This document shows, one piece after another, positions 17,090 through 27,361 of a stretch of 62,253 bases of DNA (position 1 is the stretch's first letter; every line of letters begins with the position of its first letter). Source of the DNA: Massilia sp. Root133 (GTDB lineage Bacteria; Pseudomonadota; Gammaproteobacteria; Burkholderiales; Burkholderiaceae_D). The notes below the pieces were generated by a model that was given only the letters and a program-made list of their open reading frames with translations, had not been told where the DNA came from and ran no database searches. Location of the stretch: NCBI RefSeq assembly GCF_001426525.1, contig NZ_LMEW01000031.1, positions 534,092 through 596,344 of the forward strand. The letters run 5' to 3'. Both the position numbers and the translations under genes were made by a program.

Positions 17090-18255
17090 CGTCGATTACG
17101 GAACACTACAACTATTCGGCCGTGCCGGACCAGGCTCACCAGGTTTGCACCCGCTGCATCATGAACACGGCGGCGGACCGCAGCATCAGCTTCGATGACA
17201 TGGGCCTGTGCAGTCACTGCCAGCGCTACGACCGGCTGGTGAGCGCGCGCCGGCTGCAGGGCGAGCAGGGGCGCGAAGCGTTGCGGGCGCTGGTCGAGCG
17301 CATCAAGGCAGCTGGCCGCGGACGCGAGTACGACTGTATCGTCGGCGTCAGTGGCGGCGTGGACAGTACCTACGTGGCCTGGCTGGTCAAGCAGCACGGG
17401 CTGCGCCCGCTGGCGGTACACTTCGACAATGGCTGGAATTCCGAACTGGCGACGAGGAACATCGAGCTGGTGCTGCGCAATCTCGGCATCGACCTGCATA
17501 CCCATGTCGTCGACTGGGAAGAGTTCCGCGACCTGCAGCTCGCCTTCCTCAAGGCGTCGACGCCGGATGGGGAGATCCCGACCGACCATGCGATCGGCGC
17601 CTTGTTGTGGAAACAGGCGGCATCGCGGGGCATCAAGTACATCATATCGGGGATGAATTTCGCCACCGAATCGATCAGCGTGCCGGACTGGTCGTACGGG
17701 CATTCCGACTGGCGCTTCATCAAGGACATCCATCGCCGCTTCGGCAGTGTGAAGCTGAAGACTTACCCGCACTTCAGTCTGTTCTACCTGTTTTACGCCA
17801 ACATCCTGCGCGGCACGCGCATCGTGTCCATCCTCAACTACGTCGATTACGACAAGGACGAGGCCATGGCTTTGCTGAGCAGCCAGCTTGGCTGGAAGGG
17901 CTACGGGGGCAAGCACCACGAATCGATCTACACGCGCTTCTACCAGGGCTATATCCTTCCTCGCAAATTCGGCATCGACAAACGGTATGGCCACCTGTCG
18001 GACCTGATCAATGCCGGACAGATCAGCCGAGCGCAGGCGCTCGCGGAGATGCAGCGGCCGCCCTACCCGGAAGAGCTGCAGCAGCAAGACCTCGCCTATG
18101 TGGCGAAGAAGCTGCGCCTGTCGACGGAGCAGTTTGCGAACATCATGGGTGCGCCGGTCAAGTCATTCAGGGACTATCGCAACCTGTACGGTGTGGTGCA
18201 ATTCTTGCGTAATACGGTCAACGCGCTGCGCAAGCGCCATCTCTATCCGCGCTAG
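17086..18255 (+). CDS. N-acetyl sugar amidotransferase (WbpG/PseA-like)
   Basis: 389 aa. An N-terminal zinc-ribbon-like pair (CTRC at 21-24, CSHC at 42-45) precedes an N-type ATP pyrophosphatase domain with PP-loop SGGVDS at 89-94. The family adenylates an acetamido group and uses HisH/HisF-derived ammonia to form an acetamidine, as in ManNAc3NAmA (WbpG) or Pse5Ac7Am (PseA). Substrate-building genes for such sugars (wbpA/B/D/E/I or pseB/C/F/G/H/I) are not in the window, so the actual sugar is unknown. It is the last gene of the operon; 31 bp separate its stop from the convergent tyrosinase stop, and no obvious terminator is seen. Confidence 0.9.
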   Translation: MTSITEHYNYSAVPDQAHQVCTRCIMNTAADRSISFDDMGLCSHCQRYDRLVSARRLQGEQGREALRALVERIKAAGRGREYDCIVGVSGGVDSTYVAWLVKQHGLRPLAVHFDNGWNSELATRNIELVLRNLGIDLHTHVVDWEEFRDLQLAFLKASTPDGEIPTDHAIGALLWKQAASRGIKYIISGMNFATESISVPDWSYGHSDWRFIKDIHRRFGSVKLKTYPHFSLFYLFYANILRGTRIVSILNYVDYDKDEAMALLSSQLGWKGYGGKHHESIYTRFYQGYILPRKFGIDKRYGHLSDLINAGQISRAQALAEMQRPPYPEELQQQDLAYVAKKLRLSTEQFANIMGAPVKSFRDYRNLYGVVQFLRNTVNALRKRHLYPR

Positions 18256-18286
18256 GCGGCGACGGCGCTCGCAATCGGCGTCCCGA

Positions 18287-19717
18287 CTAGGCGTCGTTGT
18301 CCTCGGTCGAGAGTTCCAGCCGAACTTCGCCGAGGCCGATGACCTGGCCTGTCGGACCCTGTTCACCGTCGACCCGTACAAACGAGACGGACAGCAGGCC
18401 GATCCTCGCCGCCACCCCGGCAAAGACGGCGCGCCGCATCCGGTAACGCAACCAGACAGGACTGCCATGGTGCGCCGCGCCGCTGATCTCGAAAGCGCCG
18501 AGGGTGCCGATGGGAATTGACTGTGACTTGCCGGAAGCGTTCGGCGGGAGGTTCAGGTCGACCCGATAGTAGTATCCTCCGCGCTTTCCGGCTTCGGTGA
18601 TCATGACGTTATCCAGGACGAGCTGGACGGAACGATAGCGCTGCTGGCTGGCGGGCACGGTGGCGGTGCCGCCGACCCCGATCTGCGCCAGGGCGCGCAT
18701 GTGTTCCGAACTCACCGGCAACTGCACACCGGTTGACCTCTCATCCAGGCCGATATCGAGCGCGCCGCTGATCGCGAACGTCCGGTCGCTCGTCTGGCGT
18801 GTCGGCGATATCCTGAATGAGCCGAGTGGCGGCTGCGTTGTCGCGCGTTCGTTCGGCGCGGCCTGCACGAGATCCGGGGCCGAGGGCGCGGATCGCGCCA
18901 ACGGCAGCCCGGTCGGGAAGCTCTCGTTCTGGTAGCGGTATCCCAATGTCGTCCGCGTGCTGTAGGTGTATGACCGCCGCAACGTCAGCGTACTCGTGTA
19001 GACATGCGACCCGGACCAGTAAGCGCTGCTGATCGCCGGCATCTTCCGTCCGTTACCGGCACTGACCCAGGCCACCCACAGCCGGTCGACATTGGCATGG
19101 TGCAGCCAGAAAATCGGGTCCGTCGGCGACAGCATATCGGACATCACGCCGCCAATGATGTTATGGACCAGATTATGGGGCGCCGATTCGAAACTGGGCT
19201 CGAATGCGTTGGCGCTATTCGTCGGGAAATTAATGAGGCTCGAATCGAATGGCGCCATGCTCAGGGCTTGTCGAACGTTATTGTTGACCCGCGCAACGTA
19301 GAGCGGATTGTCGGTGCTCGGATTCGTGAACTCGGCCGGTAATGTCGGGTTCGTATAATAATCCCAATACGGCAGGATCAGTTGCGGATCGCCGCAGACC
19401 GCACGCAGCTGGCGCTCGAAATAATAGAGATAGCCGCGGTGCCAGGCGAAGAAATACGGAATGGAATGCGGGCAACGGTTCAGGTGAATATTCGTCCAGT
19501 AAGACCAGCTCCTGGGGTCGGTGGCCTGCGTATTCGTTTTCATGAGCTTTACCGCTCTCAGGAATGAATCATAGCGCGGCGTGGTCTTGAACGCCTGCCA
19601 TTCCGGGCGGACCATTAGTGTCGTTTGGCCAAATGTTTTAGGGAGAATTGCCGATGCGCCGAGCAACATCGCGGACCGCTGCATAAAATGTCTTCTACCC
19701 ACCAGATCATGTCTCAT
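18287..19717 (-). CDS. Tat-exported tyrosinase / polyphenol oxidase-like type-3 copper protein
   Basis: 476 aa. Starts at ATG 19717 with AGGAG about 6 bp upstream. The N-terminus VGRRHFMQRSAMLLGASAIL is a plausible twin-arginine signal. Six copper ligands can be placed: His78, His84 and His93 (NIH, CPH, AWHRGY) and His181, His185 and His207 (PHNLVHN, DPIFWLHHANVDRLW, a full tyrosinase signature). A ~180-aa C-terminal domain resembles the C-terminal shielding domain of polyphenol oxidases. It would oxidise mono- or diphenols in the periplasm or outside. No separate caddie or copper chaperone gene is adjacent. It converges on the EPS operon. Confidence 0.88.
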   Translation of the reverse strand: MRHDLVGRRHFMQRSAMLLGASAILPKTFGQTTLMVRPEWQAFKTTPRYDSFLRAVKLMKTNTQATDPRSWSYWTNIHLNRCPHSIPYFFAWHRGYLYYFERQLRAVCGDPQLILPYWDYYTNPTLPAEFTNPSTDNPLYVARVNNNVRQALSMAPFDSSLINFPTNSANAFEPSFESAPHNLVHNIIGGVMSDMLSPTDPIFWLHHANVDRLWVAWVSAGNGRKMPAISSAYWSGSHVYTSTLTLRRSYTYSTRTTLGYRYQNESFPTGLPLARSAPSAPDLVQAAPNERATTQPPLGSFRISPTRQTSDRTFAISGALDIGLDERSTGVQLPVSSEHMRALAQIGVGGTATVPASQQRYRSVQLVLDNVMITEAGKRGGYYYRVDLNLPPNASGKSQSIPIGTLGAFEISGAAHHGSPVWLRYRMRRAVFAGVAARIGLLSVSFVRVDGEQGPTGQVIGLGEVRLELSTEDNDA

Positions 19718-19965
19718 CACGCTCTCCTTGAAATATCTGCAGTCTCGAACAGACTCATCCTTTTGAGATTTGCTGGCGATAAATTGCCGGCAATTGGATA
19801 TCATGTCGTCTGAAATCCATTGCTTACGCTATGCTCGTCAGTAATGGGATTTTTGATTAACTTCATGTGCTGCAGAGGCAGGGCGAGAAGGGGGACATTC
19901 CGTATTTGCGCACTCCGAATTCCACTGGCTTTGACGTTTTTACGCAATTCGGAAGCCGACATGAA

Positions 19966-19998
19966 AACACCCTACGAGCCTGGGCTTCGTAGGGTGTT
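19966..19998 (-). terminator. Rho-independent terminator of the beta-helix gene
   Basis: On the minus strand a 12-bp perfect stem (AACACCCTACGA with TCGTAGGGTGTT) encloses a short GC-rich loop and ends in TTTTCAT. It lies ~30 bp after the stop of the gene at 20029-21177. Confidence 0.85.
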
Positions 19999-20028
19999 AA
20001 GGAGCAGTGCCGGCGCTCTCGACAGGGT

Positions 20029-21177
20029 TTAGTTCGCGTTCGTCTCGTAGGCGCCCATGTCGATGTAATAGCCACGGGCCTTGCCGTCGAAGTCGGTCTG
20101 GGGCGCGTAGCTGGTCTGGCCCCTGTTGACGGCCGGCGACGTGGTCTTCAAGCGGTAGTTGCCGCCACCGTTGGAGAGGTAGCTGACGAACTGCGGATCG
20201 GTGCTGATGATGCCGGTCCTGGTGGCGCTGCTCGGGCTGGCCAGGTCGAAGTTCGTTCGGTTCGCATAGACCAGGTTGTTGGCGACGCTGTTGCCGACGT
20301 CTTCGGACGCGATCGGCCCCTGGATGCCGCCGCCGTTCGCATAGATGATGTTGTTGTGGATCTGGATGCCGCGGGTCGGGCAGCCGTTGTTGTAGGCTTC
20401 CTTGCAACCGCCGAAATACACGCCGTAGCCGCTGTTGGCGAACAGGGTGTTATTCATGACCAGGATGTTGTGGTCGTCATGGCCCATGTTGATGCCCTGG
20501 CTGGTCCCATTGACCACGTTATTGATGATCTTGCCCGACGACGAGTGGTAGATGCCCTGGATCCAGCCGCAGCCACCGCCGACATTGTTCACCCTGTTGC
20601 CGATGATGTCATAGTTGCTGTAGGCCGAACCGCGGCCCTGGTCGGCGACGATGCCGCCGCCGCCGCGGTTGTCGCAGCCCGAGGCCATCGCAACGTCGTG
20701 GATCCAGCTGTTCTTGACCGACGAATTGCCGCCATTCAGATAGATGCCGACACGCGCGGTGGTGCTGCCGGCGCCATTGATCTGGAAGCCGTCGATATCG
20801 GTATAGCCGCCCCGGGCGGTCCACATCGTATACGCGCTGCCGGCCGGACGCAGGATCGCGCCGTACTTCGTGTCCGAAACGAAGCGGATGCGCGCGGACG
20901 AGGTCCCGTTCACGGTCGAGGTGATGGTCTCGGTGTAGGTGCCGGGGGCCACGTGGATCGTATAACCGGGGCGTGCCAGGTTGGCGGCACGCTGGATGGT
21001 GCGCAGCGGGGCGGTGCTCGACGTGCCGGTGTTGGTGTCCCGGCCTGCGGTCGACACATAGAGGTCGGCCGCCGAGGCGACGGTACAAGTCATCATTGCG
21101 ACCGCAAAACCGGTCAGCAGGGGGGCGGTCAATGCGTTGTTTGCGAACGAAAAATTTTTCAAGGGAAAGCCACTCAT
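20029..21177 (-). CDS. Secreted right-handed parallel beta-helix protein (pectate-lyase-like fold)
   Basis: 382 aa. A signal peptide (hydrophobic LLTGFAVAMMTCTVASA then ADLYVS) leads into the DUF1565-like opening YVSTAGRDTNTGTSSTAPLRTIQRA. Many NN/GI-rich turns follow (INNVVNGTS, VMNNTLFANSGYGVYFGG, IHNNIIYANGGGIQG), typical of stacked parallel beta-helix coils. Such proteins include polysaccharide lyases of the PL9 type, epimerases and tailspike-like binders; no catalytic residues could be assigned. ATG 21177 gives the best signal peptide; a TTG at 21225 is an alternative. Its closeness to the EPS operon suggests it trims or binds the exported polymer (inference). Confidence 0.82.
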   Translation of the reverse strand: MSGFPLKNFSFANNALTAPLLTGFAVAMMTCTVASAADLYVSTAGRDTNTGTSSTAPLRTIQRAANLARPGYTIHVAPGTYTETITSTVNGTSSARIRFVSDTKYGAILRPAGSAYTMWTARGGYTDIDGFQINGAGSTTARVGIYLNGGNSSVKNSWIHDVAMASGCDNRGGGGIVADQGRGSAYSNYDIIGNRVNNVGGGCGWIQGIYHSSSGKIINNVVNGTSQGINMGHDDHNILVMNNTLFANSGYGVYFGGCKEAYNNGCPTRGIQIHNNIIYANGGGIQGPIASEDVGNSVANNLVYANRTNFDLASPSSATRTGIISTDPQFVSYLSNGGGNYRLKTTSPAVNRGQTSYAPQTDFDGKARGYYIDMGAYETNAN

Positions 21178-21446
21178 CAATAAACGAAGGAGTAACTTTG
21201 ACGAGGGGAAACTGCCAAAGTTCAACGTTTCGCGAAATAAATTTCCCTGAGTAATAGTTTTTCTACAGAAGTTTCTCGTGCGTTATATGTGTGGTCTGAT
21301 CAAAAACTTGATGGCCTGACGCCGTGTTCGACAACAACGGCGTCCGTTTGAACCGGCGAGCATGGCGCCGATTGACCATCGATAAAGGCCGCGCTAGCGA
21401 AGGTCGGGAAAATAGATGAAGTCCGAGCTTCGGATCATTTGTCGGA

Positions 21447-22151
21447 ATGTCAATGGCTCACCACACTGAATCGACTCGCATTCAATTGCAAGGCAGAATC
21501 GCCACTTGGCTGAGACGACCGCTCGCCCATAAACTGCGCTCGCTTTCGAACAAGGCCGCGGGTGGAGTGAGCTGGATGGAGGACCAGCTGTTCGAAAAAT
21601 GGCACGGCCTCGACTGCGGGGGCTTTATCGATGGGCACGAACTCGAAACCAGTTATTCGTCGGCGCGCGCGCACTCACGGGCCTACCAGGCCGTTACCTG
21701 CGTGGCGATGCGGGCGTTGCTCAATGAGGCAATGAAGACCGGCATCGTATTCGACCATTTCATCGATCTCGGTTCGGGCAAGGGAAAGGCGTGTTTTTAT
21801 GCTGCCGCGAACTACCGGTTTCGACGGCTCGTCGGCGTCGAGTTTTCGGAGCCGCTGGTGCAGGCGGCGGACCGTAACGTCAGGAAATTTGGCGCCGATA
21901 ATATCTGCTTCGTCAACGCCGACGCAGCCAGTTTCTCACTTCCGGCCGGAAATAATCTGGTCTACCTGTTCAACCCATTTGGCGAGGCGATCCTGCTCGA
22001 ATTCCTGAAAAACAATATGGACAAGTTCAGGCGGAGCCAGTCGATCATCGCCTACGCCAACGACAAGCACCGGCTGTGCCTCGCAAAAGCCGGTTTTGTC
22101 ACGCTCTTCAGGAACCAGGATTCCCAGAGCTCGCTGCACCAATACCTGTAA
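21447..22151 (+). CDS. Class I SAM-dependent methyltransferase
   Basis: 234 aa. Motif I is FIDLGSGKGKACFYAA (about 107-122), followed by VGVEFSEPLVQAA (motif II acidic residue) and FVNADAASFSL (motif III). The post-I region LVYLFNPFGEAIL resembles methyltransferases often found near glycan genes. The acceptor is unknown. It has its own upstream region (about 270 bp, divergent from the beta-helix gene, no promoter fixed) and ends at a strong bidirectional terminator. It could modify the polysaccharide made by the operon to the left, but this is only positional inference. A second in-frame ATG lies at 21453. Confidence 0.8.
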   Translation: MSMAHHTESTRIQLQGRIATWLRRPLAHKLRSLSNKAAGGVSWMEDQLFEKWHGLDCGGFIDGHELETSYSSARAHSRAYQAVTCVAMRALLNEAMKTGIVFDHFIDLGSGKGKACFYAAANYRFRRLVGVEFSEPLVQAADRNVRKFGADNICFVNADAASFSLPAGNNLVYLFNPFGEAILLEFLKNNMDKFRRSQSIIAYANDKHRLCLAKAGFVTLFRNQDSQSSLHQYL

Positions 22152-22153
22152 AG

Positions 22154-22180
22154 CAAAAGCGGCCACGAAGGCCGCTTTTG
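22154..22180 (+). terminator. Bidirectional Rho-independent terminator
   Basis: CAAAAGCGGCC / GGCCGCTTTTG forms an 11-bp stem with loop ACGAA. It has A-runs on one side and T-runs on the other, so it can end both the methyltransferase (+) and uvrB (-) transcripts. Confidence 0.9.
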
Positions 22181-22194
22181 ATCTGGTGTACTGC

Positions 22195-24291
<2,097 letters not shown>

Positions 24292-24399
24292 TGGATCAGA
24301 CCTTTGCTAGAATGAGAATCCGCCTGCGACCGAGCAACTCTCGAGGTCGCTGTCTATACAACCGCTGCGAAACCCAGCCGACAAACCAAGTTTATCACG

Positions 24400-25611
24400 A
24401 TGAATTCCCCAGCTACTGCCAGCATCTTCAGCGCCATCGCCATGGCTCCCCGCGATCCGATCCTCGGCATCACCGAGGCCTTCAATGCAGACACCAACCC
24501 CGCCAAGATCAATCTGGGCGTGGGCGTCTACTACGATGACAACGGGAAAGTGCCGCTGCTGGAATGCGTGCAGAAAGCGGAAGCGAAGTTGATGGAACAA
24601 CCGACGCCGCGTACCTACCTGCCGATCGAAGGCCTGGGTGCGTACGACAAGGCTGTGCAAGAACTCGTATTTGGTGCCGATAGCGCCGTAATTCAAGAGA
24701 AACGTGCAGTCACGGTGCAAGCCCTGGGCGGCACCGGCGCGCTGAAGATCGGCGCCGACTTCCTGAAGCGCTTCGCGCCGGATTCGCAAGTCTACATCAG
24801 CGACCCGAGCTGGGAGAACCACCGCGCCCTGTTCGAAAGCGCCGGCTTCACCGTCAACAACTACGCCTACTACGACGCGGCCACGCACGGCGTCAACTTC
24901 GAAGGCATGCTGGCCGCGCTGAAAGCGATGCCGGAAGGCGCCATCGTCGTCCTGCACGCCTGCTGCCACAACCCGACCGGCGCCGAACTGAACGCCGACC
25001 AGTGGGGCCAGGTGATCGAGGTCGTGCGCGCCAACAACCTGATCCCGTTCCTCGACATGGCCTACCAGGGCTTTGGCGACGGCATCGCCGAAGACGGCGC
25101 TGTTGTGCGCCGCTTCACCGCTACCCCCGGCCCGCTGCTCGTGTCGAACTCGTTCTCGAAGTCGTTCTCGCTGTACGGCGAGCGCGTCGGCGCGCTGTCC
25201 GTCGTCGCATCGACCGCGGAAGAGGCTGCCCGCCTGCTGTCGCAGCTGAAGCGCATCGTCCGCACCAACTACTCGAACCCGCCGACGCACGGCGGCAAGG
25301 TCGTCGCGACCGTCCTGTCCACGCCGGAACTGCGCCAGCTGTGGGAAGACGAGCTGGCCGGCATGCGCGTCCGCATCAAGCAGATGCGTGACGAGCTGGT
25401 CAAGAAGCTGGCCGAAAAGGCACCGGGCTCGGACTTCGAGTTCGTGCGCAAGCAGGTCGGCATGTTCTCGTACTCGGGCCTGACGAAGGAGCAGGTCGAG
25501 AAGCTGCGCGCGGAATCGATCTACGCCGTGGACACCGGCCGCATCTGCGTCGCTGCCCTGAACTCGAAGAACATCGATCGCGTCGTTGACGCCATCGCAA
25601 AAGTTCTCTAA
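24400..25611 (+). CDS. Aspartate/aromatic-amino-acid aminotransferase (class I PLP)
   Basis: 403 aa, subgroup I-alpha aminotransferase. N-terminal DPILGITEAFNAD and NLGVGVYYDDNGKVP, HNPTG for substrate/PLP positioning, and Schiff-base Lys254 in SNSFSKSFSLYGER; a C-terminal Arg of FSYSGLTKEQ context is as expected. It exchanges amino groups between Asp, Tyr or Phe and 2-oxoglutarate in the cytoplasm. TyrB versus AspC specificity cannot be decided, so no symbol is given. Its last codons and TAA stop form part of the promoter of the first downstream tRNA-Asn gene. Confidence 0.93.
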   Translation: MNSPATASIFSAIAMAPRDPILGITEAFNADTNPAKINLGVGVYYDDNGKVPLLECVQKAEAKLMEQPTPRTYLPIEGLGAYDKAVQELVFGADSAVIQEKRAVTVQALGGTGALKIGADFLKRFAPDSQVYISDPSWENHRALFESAGFTVNNYAYYDAATHGVNFEGMLAALKAMPEGAIVVLHACCHNPTGAELNADQWGQVIEVVRANNLIPFLDMAYQGFGDGIAEDGAVVRRFTATPGPLLVSNSFSKSFSLYGERVGALSVVASTAEEAARLLSQLKRIVRTNYSNPPTHGGKVVATVLSTPELRQLWEDELAGMRVRIKQMRDELVKKLAEKAPGSDFEFVRKQVGMFSYSGLTKEQVEKLRAESIYAVDTGRICVAALNSKNIDRVVDAIAKVL

Positions 25612-25614
25612 AAT
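25586..25614 (+). promoter_or_regulatory. Sigma-70 promoter of tRNA-Asn copy 1
   Basis: TTGACG, 17-bp spacer, TAAAAT (25609-25614). The -10 element includes the stop codon of the aminotransferase gene. Predicted start is about 25621, giving a 36-nt leader to the tRNA. Confidence 0.65.
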
Positions 25615-25620
25615 CTCGCT

Positions 25621-25652
25621 TCTTTCGCTGCGGCATCTGTCGTAGCGAAAGA
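25621..25652 (+). other. Leader hairpin before tRNA-Asn copy 1
   Basis: TCTTTCGCT (25621-25629) pairs perfectly with AGCGAAAGA (25644-25652). There is no T-run after it, so it is not a typical terminator; it may be a 5' processing structure of the tRNA precursor, or end the aminotransferase mRNA. Confidence 0.5.
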
Positions 25653-25656
25653 CGAT

Positions 25657-25732
25657 TCCCTGATAGCTCAGTCGGTAGAGCGACGGACTGTTAATCCGCA
25701 GGTCCCTGGTTCGAGTCCAGGTCGGGGAGCCA
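25657..25732 (+). tRNA. tRNA-Asn (GTT), copy 1
   Basis: 76 nt including encoded CCA. Acceptor TCCCTGA pairs with TCGGGGA (one T-G wobble). D-arm AGCTCAGTCGGTAGAGC, anticodon GTT at 25690-25692, T-arm with GGTTCGAGTCC. Identical in sequence to the three further copies. No terminator separates it from copy 2. Confidence 0.97.
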
Positions 25733-25759
25733 GATTTTCGCACGGTTGGCCTGCCAACT

Positions 25760-25787
25760 TTGCAAGCCGTTGGTGAGCGGCTATAAT
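25760..25787 (+). promoter_or_regulatory. Sigma-70 promoter of tRNA-Asn copy 2
   Basis: TTGCAA, 16-bp spacer, perfect TATAAT (25782-25787), 12 bp before the tRNA. Confidence 0.8.
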
Positions 25788-25799
25788 ACGACCACCTAT

Positions 25800-25875
25800 T
25801 CCCTGATAGCTCAGTCGGTAGAGCGACGGACTGTTAATCCGCAGGTCCCTGGTTCGAGTCCAGGTCGGGGAGCCA
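25800..25875 (+). tRNA. tRNA-Asn (GTT), copy 2
   Basis: 76 nt with encoded CCA, base-for-base the same as copy 1; 67 bp separate the two. It is followed after ten bases by a strong terminator. Confidence 0.97.
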
Positions 25876-25884
25876 GAATATCAG

Positions 25885-25915
25885 AAGGGGCATCGAGCGA
25901 TCGATGCCCCTTTTT
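25885..25915 (+). terminator. Terminator after tRNA-Asn copies 1-2
   Basis: AAGGGGCATCGA / TCGATGCCCCTT 12-bp stem, loop GCGA, then a T-run. It abuts the stop codon of the convergent purT gene (25918). Confidence 0.9.
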
Positions 25916-25917
25916 CG

Positions 25918-27120
25918 TTATCGGCCCGATACCGGCTTGACCTTCGACGCCGCCTCCAGCGCCCGTGCGCGCGCCGTCTCGACATCCTCCGCCGTCGCCA
26001 GCGCCACGCCCATGCGGCGGCGCGCGAAGGATTCCGGCTTGCCGAACAGGCGGATGTCGCTGCCCGGCACGCGCAGCGCGTCGGCCACGCCTTCGAACGC
26101 GATAGCCGCTTCCTCCAGCTGGCCGTAGATCACGGCGGACGCACCCGGCGCGCGCAGCGCCGTGTTCACGGGCAGGCCCAGGATCGCCTTGGCGTGCAGC
26201 TCGAATTCGCTCTGCACCTGCGTCGCCATCGTCACCATGCCGGTGTCGTGCGGGCGCGGGCTCACTTCCGAGAACCACACCATGTCGCCCTTGACGAACA
26301 GCTCGACGCCGAACACGCCCTGGCCGCCCAGGTTCGCCGTGACCTTTTCGGCGATCTCCTGCGCGCGCTGCAGCGCGAGCGGTGCCATCGGCTGCGGCTG
26401 CCACGATTCGACGTAGTCGCCATGTACCTGCTTGTGGCCGATCGGCTCGCAGAAGCGCGTCTCGACGTTGCCATCGGCACCGACCGCGCGCACGGTCAGC
26501 AAGGTGATCTCGTAATCGAAGTCGATGAAGCCTTCGACGATCACGCGGCCCGCGTCCACGCGCCCGCCGGACGCGGCGTAGTTCCAGGCGCTCTCGACGT
26601 CGGCCGCGCTGTCCAGCTTCGACTGGCCCTTGCCCGACGACGACATCACGGGTTTCACGACGTTCGGAAAGCCGATCTCGGCGCAGGCGGTCTTGAGCTC
26701 GTCGAGGCTGGACGCGAAGCGGTACGGCGACGTGGCCAGGCCCAACTCTTCGGCGGCGAGGCGGCGGATGCCTTCGCGGTTCATCGTCAGCTGCGCGGCG
26801 CGCGCGGTCGGGATGCACGTGATGGTCCCGGCCGCTTCCAGCTCGGCCAGCTTCGCGGTCGCGATCGCCTCGATCTCCGGCACGACGAGGTCGGGCCGCT
26901 CCCGCTCGATCAGCGCGGCGAGGGCGGCGCCGTCCGTCATGTCGATGACGTGCGCGCGGTGCGCGACCTGGTGGCCGGGCGCGTTCGGGTAGCGGTCGAC
27001 GGCGATCACTTCGATGCCGAGCCGTTGCAGCGCGATGATGACTTCCTTGCCGAGCTCGCCAGAGCCGAGCAGCATGACTTTGGTTGCGGAAGGGGAGAGG
27101 GGAGTGCCGAGGGTGGTCAT
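25918..27120 (-). CDS. purT: Formate-dependent phosphoribosylglycinamide formyltransferase (GAR transformylase 2)
   Basis: 400 aa, ATP-grasp enzyme. N-terminal MLLGSGELGKEVIIALQRLG, VVPEIEAI, ATP-grasp stretch KPVMSSSGKGQS, then GVFGVELFVKGD and EVSPRPHDTGMVT. It formylates GAR using formate and ATP in purine synthesis, independent of folate. Full length for the family. It lies on the opposite strand between tRNA-Asn copies 2 and 3; its 5' side faces the promoter of copy 3 across about 110 bp. Confidence 0.97.
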   Translation of the reverse strand: MTTLGTPLSPSATKVMLLGSGELGKEVIIALQRLGIEVIAVDRYPNAPGHQVAHRAHVIDMTDGAALAALIERERPDLVVPEIEAIATAKLAELEAAGTITCIPTARAAQLTMNREGIRRLAAEELGLATSPYRFASSLDELKTACAEIGFPNVVKPVMSSSGKGQSKLDSAADVESAWNYAASGGRVDAGRVIVEGFIDFDYEITLLTVRAVGADGNVETRFCEPIGHKQVHGDYVESWQPQPMAPLALQRAQEIAEKVTANLGGQGVFGVELFVKGDMVWFSEVSPRPHDTGMVTMATQVQSEFELHAKAILGLPVNTALRAPGASAVIYGQLEEAAIAFEGVADALRVPGSDIRLFGKPESFARRRMGVALATAEDVETARARALEAASKVKPVSGR

Positions 27121-27194
27121 TGGTCAGTAGGGGCAGGTCGGGAAGAGGGCGACTATAGCAAACAGTGCTTACGGACGCACGCCGCGGGCGCGAT

Positions 27195-27222
27195 TTGGCA
27201 ATTCGCGGATTCCTGCTATAAT
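27195..27222 (+). promoter_or_regulatory. Sigma-70 promoter of tRNA-Asn copy 3
   Basis: TTGGCA, 16-bp spacer, perfect TATAAT (27217-27222), 11 bp before the tRNA. Confidence 0.8.
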
Positions 27223-27233
27223 ATTGCCTCAAT

Positions 27234-27309
27234 TCCCTGATAGCTCAGTCGGTAGAGCGACGGACTGTTAATCCGCAGGTCCCTGGTTCGAGTCCAGGTC
27301 GGGGAGCCA
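27234..27309 (+). tRNA. tRNA-Asn (GTT), copy 3
   Basis: 76 nt with encoded CCA, identical to the other three copies. Its 3' flank AGAATTCAAAA is shared with copy 4. Confidence 0.97.
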
Positions 27310-27315
27310 GAATTC

Positions 27316-27346
27316 AAAAGGCCGCGTTATCCAACGCGGCCTTTTT
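27316..27346 (+). terminator. Terminator after tRNA-Asn copy 3
   Basis: AAAAGGCCGCGTT / AACGCGGCCTTTT 13-bp stem, loop ATCC, T-run. The next gene starts 15 bp later at 27362. Confidence 0.9.
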
Positions 27347-27361
27347 CGTTTCCGCCCTGCC

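Noticed and set aside
24340..24365. Possible LexA box upstream of uvrB
   Set aside because: Only CTGT is present; the second half reads CCGC rather than ACAG.
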